Assembly (NCBI GenBank): GCA_022578605.1
Contig: MU394061.1
Coordinates: 62,001 to 126,000 of the forward strand
Origin: Camillea tinctor
Taxonomy: Eukaryota; Ascomycota; Sordariomycetes; Xylariales; Xylariaceae
Reading direction: 5' to 3'
DNA: 64,000 nt
Part shown: positions 45,077-56,904 of the stretch, piece by piece
Layout of the letters: the number at the start of each line of letters is the position of its first letter
How positions within the stretch are numbered: position 1 is the first letter of the stretch
Program-made: the position numbers and the translations under genes
Notes under the pieces: generated by a model
Told to the model about the DNA's origin: nothing
The model's input: only the letters and a program-made list of their open reading frames with translations
Database searches by the model: none

Positions 45077-46705
45077 ATGGACGACCTCCGCAACATATCC
45101 ACCACCTGGCTCGCGCCGCCCTTCGCCTCCCTCAACATAGAGGCCAACTGCACCGCGGCCACGGACTGGCTCGCCGCGCGCATCGAGCAGATCGCCGGCG
45201 GGGACCCGTACCGCGACGGCACGCTGTACACGGGCATCGCGTACCTGAACTCCGCGATCCCCGCCACCTGGACGCCGAAACCCACATCCGCCGACCTGGC
45301 GGCGTGGTACATCGACGTGTGGGCGGGGTCCGAGTACGGCGTCGACGAGGCGCTGGACGGGGCGCGCGATCGCGCGACGCAGTTTGCGTATTTTGGCTGC
45401 GGAGGCATGGTGTGCGGCAAGTTGGACTGGCAGGGGGACGACAATGTTTCCGGGATTGGGGTAAGTTGCATTCTGAAGGGGAGAGGCGGAAATCGGAAGA
45501 GAGAAAGCTGACTTGGCGTGAGCAGATGATGGTTAGTTATTACCTCGGTACGTATGATCCAAGCATCCCGTCCGCACGACGCTACCCCCTATCCTTCCCG
45601 CCCAGATGAACCACGCTCGAAAGGGCATAGACTAACACCCCCCTCCCAGCCGCCGCCCTCGCCACCGTCTACTTCCTCGTGCTCGTGCCCTCGCGGCTGG
45701 GCTACTACCGCTCCCTGCCCACCCGCTCCCCCCGCCTCGTCGACGCCTTCCGCGAGTCGGCGAACACGTTCCTCGACACGGCGCTCATCTTCGCCGTCGC
45801 CATGCTCGGCGCGGCCGTCGTGCGGTACGCGCGCGTGCTGCGCCGCCGCGAGGAGGACTACTCCGCCTACGCGCTGCTCGGGTCCACCGCCATGTCCGCC
45901 TTCTCCATCTTCCCGGCGGTCATGCTGCAGGCCGTGGCCGACGGGCTGCGGGGGCGGTTTCTCAGGCAGTTCCTGTGGGCGCTGGTCATCGGCCTGACCG
46001 TCGCCGTCGAGGGCATGTACGCCCACCTCATCCCGCACGACCCGCGCTACGACGGCGGCGCCGTGTACCAGCTCTTCGAGGAGCTGCACCAGTACAGCCA
46101 GTACGTTTGGCTCGTCGTCTGCGAGGCGAATACGCTGCGCGGGTACCTCCGCGATGCGATCACCGTCGCGCATGTTACCCTCGGCATCAGTGTGGTCTGG
46201 TGGCTGTACTATGTCGTCTCGAGTCTGGCGGGCGCGGAAACGAGGGCTAAGGTCCATCGGCTCAAGGTGTGGGAGCTTTGGGCGCGCAGCCGCCCGTGGT
46301 TGCGTGTTGCGGGTGGCGTTATGAGCTTTGGGAGTATGTGGGCCCTGATCATTGTGTTTAGTCAGTATCGCAGCGAGGTGATGGGGCTCTCTGGCCGGTC
46401 GAACGAGGATGACCGGTGGACGTTTGGTCAAGTGTTGTCCCTGGCGACGTGGTGTCCCGTGATGGTCGACTATGTGGCTGTTCTCATATGTGAGTTTTCT
46501 CCTCTTCTTGGTGAAGCAGGGAAAGTAAAAGGGGGGACTGCATTTACTAACATATCTGCTCCAACTAGACGGCCCAGAGAGGGGTCTGAGTGAACGACTA
46601 TCGAGAAGATACCAAGTCGTTGCCACGAAAGACACCGAGGAAAAAAACACATCGTCTCCCGAGTCAATACGGTATGATAGGATTGATCGAATGGCGACTG
46701 TGTAG
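45077..46705 (+). CDS. orphan seven-helix membrane protein with N-terminal ectodomain, 4 exons
   Basis: Exons 45077-45460, 45526-45547, 45650-46489 and 46569-46705 give 460 residues; the second exon is only 22 nt. Residues 1-128 are soluble, with three Cys (25, 108, 113) and three N-glycosylation sequons (Asn6, Asn24, Asn123), and no signal peptide. Seven hydrophobic helices follow: MMVSYYLAAALATVYFLVL, then FLDTALIFAVAMLGAA, AMSAFSIFPAVMLQAV, FLWALVIGLTVAVEG, AHVTLGISVVWWLYYVV, GGVMSFGSMWALIIVF and CPVMVDYVAVLIY. A tail of about 45 charged, Ser/Thr-rich residues ends the protein. This resembles fungal proteins annotated only as integral membrane proteins; I do not recognise a named family. 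The topology (ectodomain, seven helices, cytosolic tail) is receptor-like, but no known GPCR motif was seen. Confidence 0.8.
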
Positions 46706-47375
46706 GTTTATCGGATATAGGAGTCTATTTTTTCTTTCTGTTTTCTTTTGTGGTTATCCTTCTAGACTAGACCTTGGAGGTGTGCATGATTATTGTGGCA
46801 AGAGTACGGTGCATCTGATACCCAGCTTTGATACTACTTGATTTCTATTTAGACCCATGCATTCTGTAAACAATATTGTAATATAGAGAGATCTTTCCAA
46901 TATACGGTCCTTGAGATTTCACCGTTGCTAAAAGTCTGTTATGCATACATGCTAATAAGCACATCCTATCTCTTTTGCACTTGGAATACGCTTCGTTTAT
47001 GAGCTATTGGAGAACATGTAATTCCAAGATGAAATTTCGAGTATTCTGGGTCAACTCATCAATGCAGTTGTTATTGTTAAAAAAAGGGGGAAAAGGGGGG
47101 AGGATACGCACATTCTTTGTATCCTTGGCAATCCCGAAAGATCCCGGCCACCGTCTCCGACTTTTAATCTCATGCATGTCTCTGCGGGGCTACGGCTGGT
47201 CCGAGCCGGATTGAAGTATGTATTTAAAGCTCCCGGTGCCGGAGAAGTCGATATCCACAATTGTTGTAAATGCATGACCTAAGGTGACTTGAATATAATC
47301 TCATTCCCTTATCCAACATTGACTACCGCTTCAATAATACCAGATACCACTCTGCCCCTGGCTATCAAAGTGAAC
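46706..47375. other. intergenic region upstream of the lyase gene
   Basis: A tandem-gene spacer of 670 bases, AT-rich in its first half, with G runs near 47080-47100. No coding signal was seen. The promoter of the lyase gene should lie in the right half. Confidence 0.55.
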
Positions 47376-48802
47376 ATGGCCGTTTCAGCACTCGACTCCG
47401 GTGTCTTCCGGAATCTTTTTGGAACCCAGGAGATGCGGGATGTCTTCAGTGATAAGAGCTATGTTAAATGCTTGGTTGAGGTTGAGGCGGCGCTCGCGAG
47501 AGCCCAGTCTAAAACCGGTGTGATACCAGAGACAGTTGGCGAACAACTTACCAATGAACTCTCCTCTGTAACTCTCGAGTACGATTTCGAAAAGAAGAGG
47601 AAAGTAGAAAAAACTAACGTAAATCCAGTTTCGAAAAGCTCTCACGGGACACTGACATTGTGGGGTACCCCGTGCTGCCTCTCGTCGAACAGCTAGTCGC
47701 CGCGACACCCCCAGAGCTTGCCAAGTACATCCACTGGGGGGCGACAACGCAAGACATCATGGACAACGCGACCATGATCCAGATCCGCCAGGGACTGAAG
47801 ATCATCAAGCGCGAGATCGACGAGCTCGCCACCCTTCTCACCGGCTTAGCAGAGAAGCACCGCGACACGCCCATGGCAGGCCGCACACACCTGCAGCACG
47901 CCCTGCCCTGCACCTTCGGCTACAAGTGCGCCGTCTACCTCTCTGGCGTGCTGCGCCACGCCCAGCGGCTCCGCGAGCTTGAGCCCCGGTGCTTGCTCGT
48001 GCAGTTCGGCGGCGCGGCCGGGACCCTCGCCTCGCTCGGCGCGGGGCCCGACGGCGTGCGGGTGCGCGCCCAGCTCGCCGCGGAGCTGGACCTGCACGAC
48101 CCGCCCATCACGTGGCACGCGGCGCGCGACACCGTCGCCGAGGTGCTCAACTTCCTCGCGCTCGTGGGCGGCTCCCTCGGCAAGATCGCGTACGACGTCA
48201 TCGTCATGTCGTCGAACGAGTTCGGCGAGGTGGCCGAGCCGTTCGTGCCCCACCGCGGCGCCTCGTCGACCATGCCCCAGAAGCGCAATCCTATCTCCAG
48301 CGAGGTGGTGCTCGCGGCCTCTAAGCTGCTGCGCTCGCACGCTTCGCTCGGGCTTGATGCGATGGTCGTTGATTTTGAGCGCGCTTCCGGACCCTGGCAT
48401 CTTGAGTGGGTTGCTGTGCCGGAGGCGTTTGTGGTCGCGGCGGGGGCGCTGCACCAGACGAATTTCGTATTCGCGGGGCTTGTTGTGAATACAGGTGCTA
48501 TGCTTGACAATCTCGGTTCGAGCCGGGGGCTTATTGTTGGGGAGGCTGTTATGATGGCTCTTGCGCGGTATATTGGTAGGCAACCTGCTCACGATGTCGT
48601 CTACGAGGCGTGTAAGGAAAGCATCGAAACGGGAAATCTGCTACTTGACATTCTGCGCGCGCGACCCGAGGTTGCTGATAATATCAGCGACGCGGAGTTG
48701 GTTGCGCTTTGCGATCCGCGGAACTACTTTGGCTCGAGCCAGTTGATGGTAGATCATGTGGCCAACATCGCGTCGATGTCACTGGTACGAGATATTCCTT
48801 AA
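47376..48802 (+). CDS. fumarase/aspartase superfamily lyase (adenylosuccinate lyase or carboxymuconate cycloisomerase type), 2 exons
   Basis: Exons 47376-47578 and 47629-48802 are joined by a 50-nt intron with AACTAACG branch site and give 458 residues. The joint reads TLDFEKLSRDTDIVGYPV, continuous with family sequence. The superfamily signature GASSTMPQKRNP is at about residues 278-289, with the catalytic Ser on its flexible loop. The other conserved regions are HWGATTQDIMDN (about 103-114) and MAGRTHLQHALP (about 151-162). Length and motif spacing match the PcaB / bacterial-type adenylosuccinate-lyase branch. In fungi such proteins are usually annotated as 3-carboxy-cis,cis-muconate cycloisomerase or adenylosuccinate lyase-like, catalysing beta-elimination or cyclisation. 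Substrate is unproven; no aromatic-degradation neighbour supports the protocatechuate pathway here. GC content peaks in 47.9-48.4 kb. Confidence 0.87.
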
Positions 48803-49099
48803 TACACAGAGTAGACCAAGAAGTTGTTTAGTCTCACAAGTACAGAGATATCCTATGTCCATGTCTAGTACGTAGCTTGTATATCCGCCTATACGAATAA
48901 GTACAACAATCTCGTAGAAAATTAAGAGTTGAATCAATACGTTGTTCCTGGTGCGCTAGTTTACAAAAGGGTGTGTATAATTAGATCGATAGCTGTCTTA
49001 CTCTTAGGACGCATATAACAATTTCTCTTATACATCGTCTTTCTCTCTTTAATTAACATACCACTGTTGGCACCATAGCATATATACAGGCTCCTTAGT

Positions 49100-52000
49100 T
49101 CACGTCCTAGAACGGTCCCCGAAGCGGTCTGAGATAGACCTATGACGTGCTCTAGAAGGCTTACTAGCACTCCCGGAAGTTGTACCTTGCTCGAGATCAC
49201 TCCCATGCCCGTCGTTACGATTACGCCATCTCCTTATGTTATTGCCGCGGTTCATGTACAGGTACGTGTAGACGGCCATAGGAAAGACCAATATATCCCG
49301 GAAACATGCGATGAAGGAACACCATGTTTTCTGGCAGAATATGATGAAAAAATCCCATATTTTCCAGTAGTCGGAAATTTTGCTGTGGAATGCATATAGG
49401 ATCAAAGGTCCTGAGACAGCAAGTGAAGTGCAAACTATGGGAAATCATCAGCTTATATCAGGCAATAGCAATGTCATTTTTGCCTACATATTAGGGGAAA
49501 TATCCACCGTGGTGAGTAAAACAAGTCACCCTGAGCGTTGTGCTGGAAACTTGAGACATTGAGAGCGAATAACGAAGTAAGGAACGACAAAGGTAGCTGA
49601 AACCAGTCATTAGACACTAGGATAATTGATACATCGACTCTTTAGGTTGTACTCACAAAAAATACCGTTGCAATGGTAAATATCATCAAGATTTTCCCCT
49701 GGTTTACTGCCTCCTTAGAGTGTTGGATGGCTAGCTTGTTCTGTCGAAGGGTGAGGGTAGCATTTACCTAGGGTAGTTAGCATTGATATTAAATATATTA
49801 TGTGAGTAGAGAGCTCACCGCATCATAGAGCCTTTCCACGTATCTATCCATTTCTTCGATCTTTTGAAGGATCCGTGTTGCAGCCTTCGGGATTTTATAC
49901 GGCCTCTTGGGACATAGCTCTTCAAGTACTCCCTGTTGATATGAAACCAGTGTGTGAAGAATATGTAGCTCGTCCCGCAGATCCTTGACCTTGCAAAGGA
50001 GGTTAGCTGGCATTTTGATAGCTTCAACATAGTTGGACGGATCCTTCTCTGTTTCTTCGCTACCAGTAAATTTCATGAAGAGGTTAGTTTCCTCAACCGC
50101 CTATGATGCGGGTTAGTTGCTTGGAATGGGAGTCATGATCTGAAGTGACTTTGTGGGGGGAGGGAACTACTAACAGATTGGTTAATGGAATTGGAGAAGA
50201 TTTCGTGTATTGTAAGCGAAGAGAGATGCTCATTATTAAGCGGGGCATACTCTTGCCCCGTTCTCTGAGTCTTGAAAGCTTGAATCTCATCATTTCCTTT
50301 GCCTAGGGGAACTCGGTCATATGTGTGAATACAAGCCTTGACGATAAGTTCAGCTAATTGATACGTTGAATTCGGCTGTCGACCTGCATTTTGCATCTGG
50401 GCAAGAACTTCTCGATATATAACGTCATGGCCACCATCTCCGTATTTCGTGCACGAGGTGATTATCGTATCTAGGGCAGGAAACATATGCGTATTAGTAT
50501 ATTCTAATAGACCGTGTTAAGTCATAGATTTACCAGAATCAACAATCCAAAGCCATAATTGATCCACCTTGAGGAGAATCCAGGACTTCAAATTTTGACA
50601 ATTGTCATTATAAAGCCACTTAGTTATTATTTGATCCATGTTGCGGCTTTTGACGTGTTCCGGATCATAATTTGAATCCGAGTTGAACTGGTAGTAGAAC
50701 TCGTCAAGTGTGCTGGGGTAATGGATCAGGTTGTCTTGTTTAGGTGACATCTGAGTCGCGTCCCCCTTTGCTTGAATTCCAAAGGTGATATATGGCATCT
50801 TGAATAAAAATTAGCGATGGTAACATCTTAACTCAAAGTTTGTACTTACATAGAGTGCTACGTGCTTGAAATTTTGATTTCCATTGCTCTCAGTTGTGAT
50901 ATTATTTGCTGTCTGTTCCTGTCTCATGCCCTGCCCATCCAATGTAGTAGCTGTTGTATTGCATCGGCCGTCCCTGGTATTCATATCGATTTTCTAAGAC
51001 ATTTGTTAATTTATATGCAGGCATCACAGAGCGCATAGCCTACCATGCATTGGGGTTTCATGAATCGCGATGGAGAATTACTGTCTGGTGTTTGACACCA
51101 GCTACGTCCCACGAAAGCATTCACCCGGCCAAATTCTTCCTCGTATGAATATTCATTTGGAGCACGAGTATTCTGTTCCGCATTGTCTTGTTCGTCGCGC
51201 TGAACCATTTCCTTCTGAGTACGTTCGAAGAAAATCTTTGTTGTCAAGTCCTACAATAATTAGTTAAGCGTACACGATCATAAGGCATGAGAGGCAACCA
51301 CTGGTTGCCATTGTATGGAATATCTTACATTCATCCATTGTATCTAGAAGCAGTTTAGTGTTGTATTTTGCATAGAATTTAGTTTTATATACTTACATTA
51401 TTATTAGGCAAGTGAATCCACCGGAACCGAAACTGCCTGGTTGACTCATTACTCGTCTCGGTTGCTTTAAGGCCAGTCCTCCTTGACCTAATTCCCTTCA
51501 ACATAGGGGCCTTGAAGTCTTGCTTTATTTTATCTACCTCTCTTTTGATGTGCGCCCTGCGTCTTTCCTTGTCGTTCATGATCTTTTCTGGACCTAGACC
51601 ATAGATAACTTCGCTCACGGATGTGCTCTCTCTTTGCAATGATAACAAATCGCCAATGTTGTAAAAGTCCGTAATCATCACATTGGATTCAGTGGTGCTG
51701 AGTCTAGTATCTCTGAGAGTTTGTTGGGGCCGTCGGAGCTTAGTAATGGAGGTTGATGTTCCCAAGTAGCTGTCAATGTCGTCTAGTAGCCGCTTCATAA
51801 TGTAGTATGGAAGGGTAGGGTCCTTTGTTTCTCTCTTATTTTGTCTGTTTGGTGACTCTTTCCTTGGGACCTCTGATGCTCGACGTGTAGGCCGGATTTT
51901 GTGGTTCTGAATTCCTTCTTCGACCATCTGCTTTGCCCTCTCTATTCTTTTTCCATCCCTGTCAGCGGGTGCAATGACTTGGAGGAGTTGCCAAACAGCA

Positions 52001-53433
52001 GATAAGTCTTCACAGTACACGGCCAATTCAAGAACGTCCCAATCTTTTCTTTTCCGAATTTCCGCCGATTTTTCTGGAGTACTATTCCGCTGCTCAATAA
52101 GGATTTTTGCGATGTCGTGGTTATTTTCGTTTTCAATTGCCCAAGTCAATGCTTCTTCTTTGATATGTGACTCTTCTTCAAGGTCTGCATCTTGTTGTAG
52201 TAGCTTCAGTATTATCTCTCGATAATGATACTGGACTGCAACTTCGAGTGCGGTATGTCCTTCTTGATTCTTGAGGTTGATTTTTTGCCGAGTCATCTTC
52301 CCCAACAAAATCTCAACACGATCAGGTTTGTTAGCCCTTGTAGCCAGGTGGAGCGCTGTTTCACCCTCCTTGGTGTTCATATCCAGAATACCCTGCACCG
52401 TTAGAAGGCGACGCATAGTCTCTACGTATTGGCCAGCTTTGGATGTATCTGAAATGTTTCCAGTTGGTTCAGACTCGCTAGCCACATGAAGAGCAGTCTT
52501 CCCTTCATCATCTATGGCGGTGCATGTCTGAGGAGATAACTGGTCTAGAAGCAACTTGACAATATCCTCAAGCCCTTCTTTACTAGCCAACATCAAAGAG
52601 GTTTTCTTTTCAACATTTGAAATCGTAGCATCTGCACCTTTTTTGAGAAGAAGTTTGACAGTGCTCACATACCCAAATTTAATGGCTCCCATCAAGGCTG
52701 TCTCACCCATCTTGTTTTTTTTATCAATTTTTGCCTTGTTGCGGAGAAGACGTTCAATGATGTTATTATATCCATTTATTGCTGCAAGTATTAAGGGCGT
52801 ATCTCCATCATTATCTTCCGTATCCACCTCCGCTCCGTGGCCGAGAAGAATTTGGACAGTTTTCTCTTCTCCCCAGACTACCGCCTTGGTCAGAATAGTA
52901 TCCCCGGTTGTGGTTTGCTTGTTCACGTCTGCCTTGTTTTCGAGAAGATTTGCAAAGATCTCGTAATTGTTAAAGGCCGCTGCATACATTAAGGCTGTCC
53001 ATCCATCCACATCCTGTTTGTCCAAGTCAAAGATGAGCTTGCGATGAGAAGGTCTGTCTGGAATAGTCGCCAAAAATTCATCAACAATCTCCTTGCGGCC
53101 GTATCGACAGGCAACCAGGAATGGAGTCATGCCTTTTTTATCCGGAAAATCGAGGACTTCTTCGTGTTTTATTGCATAGTCTCGTAGCATTTTGAAAAGT
53201 TCGTTCCCGCCGTACCTGCATGCCGAGTGTAATACAGTTCGTAGTTTGTCCTTGTCCGCAATAAACGGGTCCTCGCCGTTCTCAATACAAGCTTGGATCT
53301 TGCGTAGTTCTTGTCTTGCCTTCATCCCCTCCATAAAACCACTGGATAGATCAAGCCGGGCATAGTGCGCTTCGACGCCCGCTCGTACCATTGGGAGTTG
53401 AGGCTGCTTGCCATTGTTGGAATTATCAGCCAT
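49100..53433 (-). CDS. ankyrin-repeat protein with C-terminal CorA-like membrane domain, 10 exons
   Basis: Exons by ascending coordinate: 49100-49434, 49488-49596, 49657-49767, 49819-50100, 50175-50470, 50534-50798, 50850-50993, 51044-51250, 51329-51343, 51397-53433. They give 1266 residues, all phases consistent. Residues about 60-480 carry some ten ankyrin repeats (for example DGWTALMYAAAFNNYE, DGDTPLILAAINGYN, EGETALHLATRANKPD). A linker rich in Arg/Lys/Gln follows to about 800. The region about 870-910 has KVDQLWLWIVDSDTIITSC, the block that precedes CorA-like domains in fungal ankyrin proteins. The C-terminus has a long helix (about 1000-1105), then two membrane helices: ILMIFTIATVFFLPLSFL followed by FALN where CorA transporters have GMN, and WIFPLIFCTSLAVSGPLI. 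The ninth exon in the list (51329-51343) is 15 nt (IQWMN). The gene is AT-richer than its neighbours. Function in this family is unproven; a membrane sensor or effector is suspected, and magnesium transport is doubtful. Confidence 0.84.
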
Positions 53434-55528
53434 TGTCGCTTAACGGCAGGGATATAGAAAACTGATTGATGATTAAAGATACTTGTAGCTGGAAACGAGC
53501 GGGCTTCGGGAGATAGAATCAATTTGGGGAAATAATTAGGTAGTTTTGACAATTTTAAAGAGAGAATGATGTGAAGAAGTTATAATTATCTTCTGGAAAA
53601 AGTTGCTGACTAGGAAAATAGGTTATAGTACGGGGGGAAACGAAAGGCGTTGGCGCAGTTTAGAATCTTCTATCGAATGTAAAGCAGAGATCCCCTCCAA
53701 TATAGCTTTTGCGGCTTGTAATAAGTTGTATGCTTCTCGGAGGGTGTCTGATTATTGTAGTCACTACTGTAATATATAACTCTGTATCCTTGTTTAAAGC
53801 TAACCTACATAGTCAGAATAACCTTCCATTTTATTCTAATCTTTCAATATCTAGCCTGAGTTCGAATATTGCCTATCCCGAAGCAAATAATCCATGCTCT
53901 TTAAGAGCCTACATCTTGTTATCATGGTTATTATAGAGTCTTATTGGATGCGTATACGATCTCCATTTACATTTGCAACTGATTTTGATAGAGCCTGCTT
54001 CAGCAGGCTGAGATTCTCATGGGGGCTAGTTCGGTACAACAGATGTAAGATAGGTATGTGATAAAGGCTTTTACTCGTCGTTTTTCGCTGCGGGGAATCG
54101 GCGATGAATACGCGGCGAGGTTCCAACAGCATGACACTTTAGAGGGGTTGCCTCGTTGATTCCAGCCTGCTTCGTCGATACGCCTGCGTGGATATTATGA
54201 ATATGCAATATTGCCCCCTCAACTTCGCTAGTCTGCACCCTTATCCTAACTAATACTGGCTAGTTTTTGCAATTGGGTTGGGCAACTAATTGTGCTAAGC
54301 AAAAGGCTTCGCAGGATGATCTGCCAGTCATTGTGGCCCAATTCTGTATTGTTTATGTTACCTCCTCAAGCTGGGTCGTAACAATAGCGACTTGGTCAGC
54401 AACGTGGGAATTTCTTTTCATACTATATATATTTGAAATCAGTCAGACATATGGAAAACCTCTCATTGTGCATGCCAGTGCCGACTTTTTAGCTAGATAG
54501 CTAGTACATGGTATAACGGCAAAGGCAGCGTAAGGTCTTCCTATCGGATAACTGTGGGCGTCGCCGGAGGGGGGGAGGCTGTTTTCGCCGCATAAAAGCA
54601 AGTTTTTTAGCACCAACCAAAGCCATCGATGTAAGCGACACAAATGTGATGGCTTTCTCATCTGGGTGGGGTCGAGAGGATGCGGCTGAACTGCAGAGTT
54701 TTCTCTATGATAGAGGTAATATGCTTATAGAAGAAGACCGACAAAACTGTCATCGTGGACGGTGTTTGCATTGTGGATGTATTAGGAAGGGGGGGGACTG
54801 TTAGCTTCACCAACAGTATCATCTTAATAGTTTCAACTTTCTATGGAGTTAAATATTGAAGAAGAAAAAGGGGAAAAAATCTCAAAGATAAAAAAAAGTC
54901 AATGGACTTTACTATACAAGCTTCATTAATATATGATTATAAGGGGCTGTTATTGATTAAGGGCAAACTAGGTAGTGTAAGTGTGGGGTGTTTTCCAACG
55001 TCAGACTAGCTGGTCCGTGGTTAACACGAAGTAAGACGAAGCAATATACACAGACAACATAAGGAAGTATTGACTGAAGAGATATCATGAATGATCTATA
55101 GAGATAAGAGGAGAAGAATATTACGAATTTACGTTTTGATTGGTGCGCAATGTATAGCAAGTATAGGACCCGATATGTAAACTTATCATCCCATAGGATC
55201 AATAAAGTACGTCAGCGCTGTGTTGTTGCTCAGAACATATAACCAGGTCGCCCACAATAATCCACTCAATGAGAGAGCGAAGCGGTGGCTCGTCGTTCGA
55301 TCTACGCGGTGATTGACTCACGCCGCCAGCGAACCCCATTCTACGCGCCGCAAAGGATGGCTGTGTGGAAGCCTGGGGCGAGCTTTGTCCTATTATAAAC
55401 ATCCCGGAAGACCGCCTCTTTCGACTACATTCCTTGACCTACTTTGGGCTCCTTTATCATCCGACAGTCCCCTTACGCCGAAACTATCATCACCACCTAT
55501 CACTAACTCATCGAAGAAAAGAAGAAAA
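53434..55528. other. divergent intergenic region, AT-rich
   Basis: A head-to-head spacer of 2.1 kb between the ankyrin/CorA-like and DUF3632-like genes. No motif-bearing frame was found; the longest are 82 codons or fewer. A TATAAA box at 55394-55399 belongs to the gene on the right. Confidence 0.55.
55394..55399 (+). promoter_or_regulatory. TATAAA box upstream of the DUF3632-like gene
   Basis: A perfect TATAAA lies 130 bases before the start codon at 55529, a usual distance for a fungal gene with a leader of about 80-100 nt. Role inferred from position. Confidence 0.4.
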
Positions 55529-56904
55529 ATGGCAGAAAAGGAGGTACCGTCAAGTCCTGGGTCCTCGTACTCTGAACCTGAACCGTGGATAGCCGGGGAT
55601 CCCGTATCGGCGATGGCCGATGGGCTGACGCCGTTCGAGCGTAGGGACAGAGAGGCGGCAGAGAAGATTGCGAAGATCGAGGCAGACGACGCGCTAGATG
55701 AAGGAGCTAAGATCGATGCTGTGGCCGAGATTCAGGGCTGGTTCCGGGGCGACACCAAGATCATCGATGCGTTCCTCGCCGGCGAGGTCGACGAGGCCAC
55801 AACGGTCGAGCGGCTCGCCGCGCCCATCGACGAGGCGTACTCGACGGCGAACCACGGCACTGCGTATTACAGGGAGGAGCAGGTCGCGCGTAGCCAGCGG
55901 AAGTATCACAGTAAGGAGAAGGCGTATGAGATGGTGAGTTATGCCTCCTGACGTGAATAATACGGCTTATTCCACGTTCCTCTCCCTTTTCTCTCGCGCC
56001 ACTCCTCTCACTCTCACACCCAACCGCCCCCACCCCACGAAAACAAGCCCCCCGAAGAACTTACCAAACTAACACCTTTCCTCACCAGTGGGGTCCCGAG
56101 CAAGACTTCCCCCCACCCACCGACGAAGCCTCCAGCCTCCCCACCACCGAAGGCCAACTCTGGGAGCTCTGGTACAGCGTCCTGCACGCCTCGAAGCGGC
56201 TCCCCTGGCGCACCCCACCGTCCCTCGCCTCGCCCGCACAAACCAAGCTCCTCTCGCTGATCCTGGCCCTGCGCGCGCGGCCCGACCCGCCTTCCCCCTC
56301 GCCCCTCACCGTGCCGCTGCAGCGCAACTGGATCTGGCAGTCGGGGCGTCTCTGGAGCGCGCTGCTGATGCTGGGGCCGTCGGCGCGCGAGAGCTGGAAC
56401 GACGGGTGCGGGTGCGGGGCGGGGTGGTCGGCCGTCGAGCAGCGCGCGTGGGCCAACGTCAACGCGTTCGTGGCGCGGCTGACGGCCGCGCGCGCCGCCG
56501 ACTTCCGCGCCTATGGCGTGTGGGCGCTGGGCGACGCGTTCGAGAGCGCCGTCGACGGCCGCGGGTCGCACCGCAGCACCACCCGCGCCGTGCAGCTGCG
56601 CTTGTACGTGACCGTGGCCGCGGCGTGGGTGCTGCTCGCGGGCGAGCGCATGTATGCCGACCGCGCGCGGCCCGAGCCCGCGGATGTGGTGGGGGTGAGC
56701 GTGCCCGCGGACGCGAAGGGCAAGGCGCTGCCGTGGCTGCATAAGGGCGAGGAGTACATGTACTGCACGGCGCGGTGGGATTTCTGGAGGCGCCGGTTTG
56801 AGCGCGAGGCGGGCAATGAGGCGGAGCTGGGGGAGGAGGTGAGGGAGCTGTGTGCTAGGGCGGCGGAGACTATAAAGGGGCTTATTTCTTCGTCGTCGTC
56901 GTAG
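55529..56904 (+). CDS. DUF3632-like uncharacterised fungal protein, 2 exons
   Basis: Exons 55529-55933 and 56089-56904 are joined by a 155-nt intron and give 406 residues. The joint reads KEKAYEMWGPEQDF. The protein is soluble and mainly helical. The conserved-looking parts are EGQLWELWYSVLHASKRLPW (about 153-172), LLSLILALRARPDPP and the Trp-rich NWIWQSGRLWSALLMLGPSARE (starts about residue 217), followed by AWANVNAFVARL and WALGDAFE. This pattern, a helical fungal-specific protein of about 350-420 residues with repeated Trp, resembles Pfam DUF3632; I am moderately sure. The Cys pair in DGCGCG and a short Ser tail are unremarkable. Function unknown. The second exon is extremely GC-rich, which creates long but spurious antisense frames. 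Confidence 0.7.

Noticed and set aside
45589..46650. 353-codon antisense frame over the seven-helix protein gene
   Set aside because: Arg/His/Gly-rich shadow caused by high GC; the sense strand has continuous hydrophobic helices and good splice sites.
47846..48592. 248-codon antisense frame over the lyase gene
   Set aside because: Composition shadow; the sense strand holds the lyase signature and conserved motifs.
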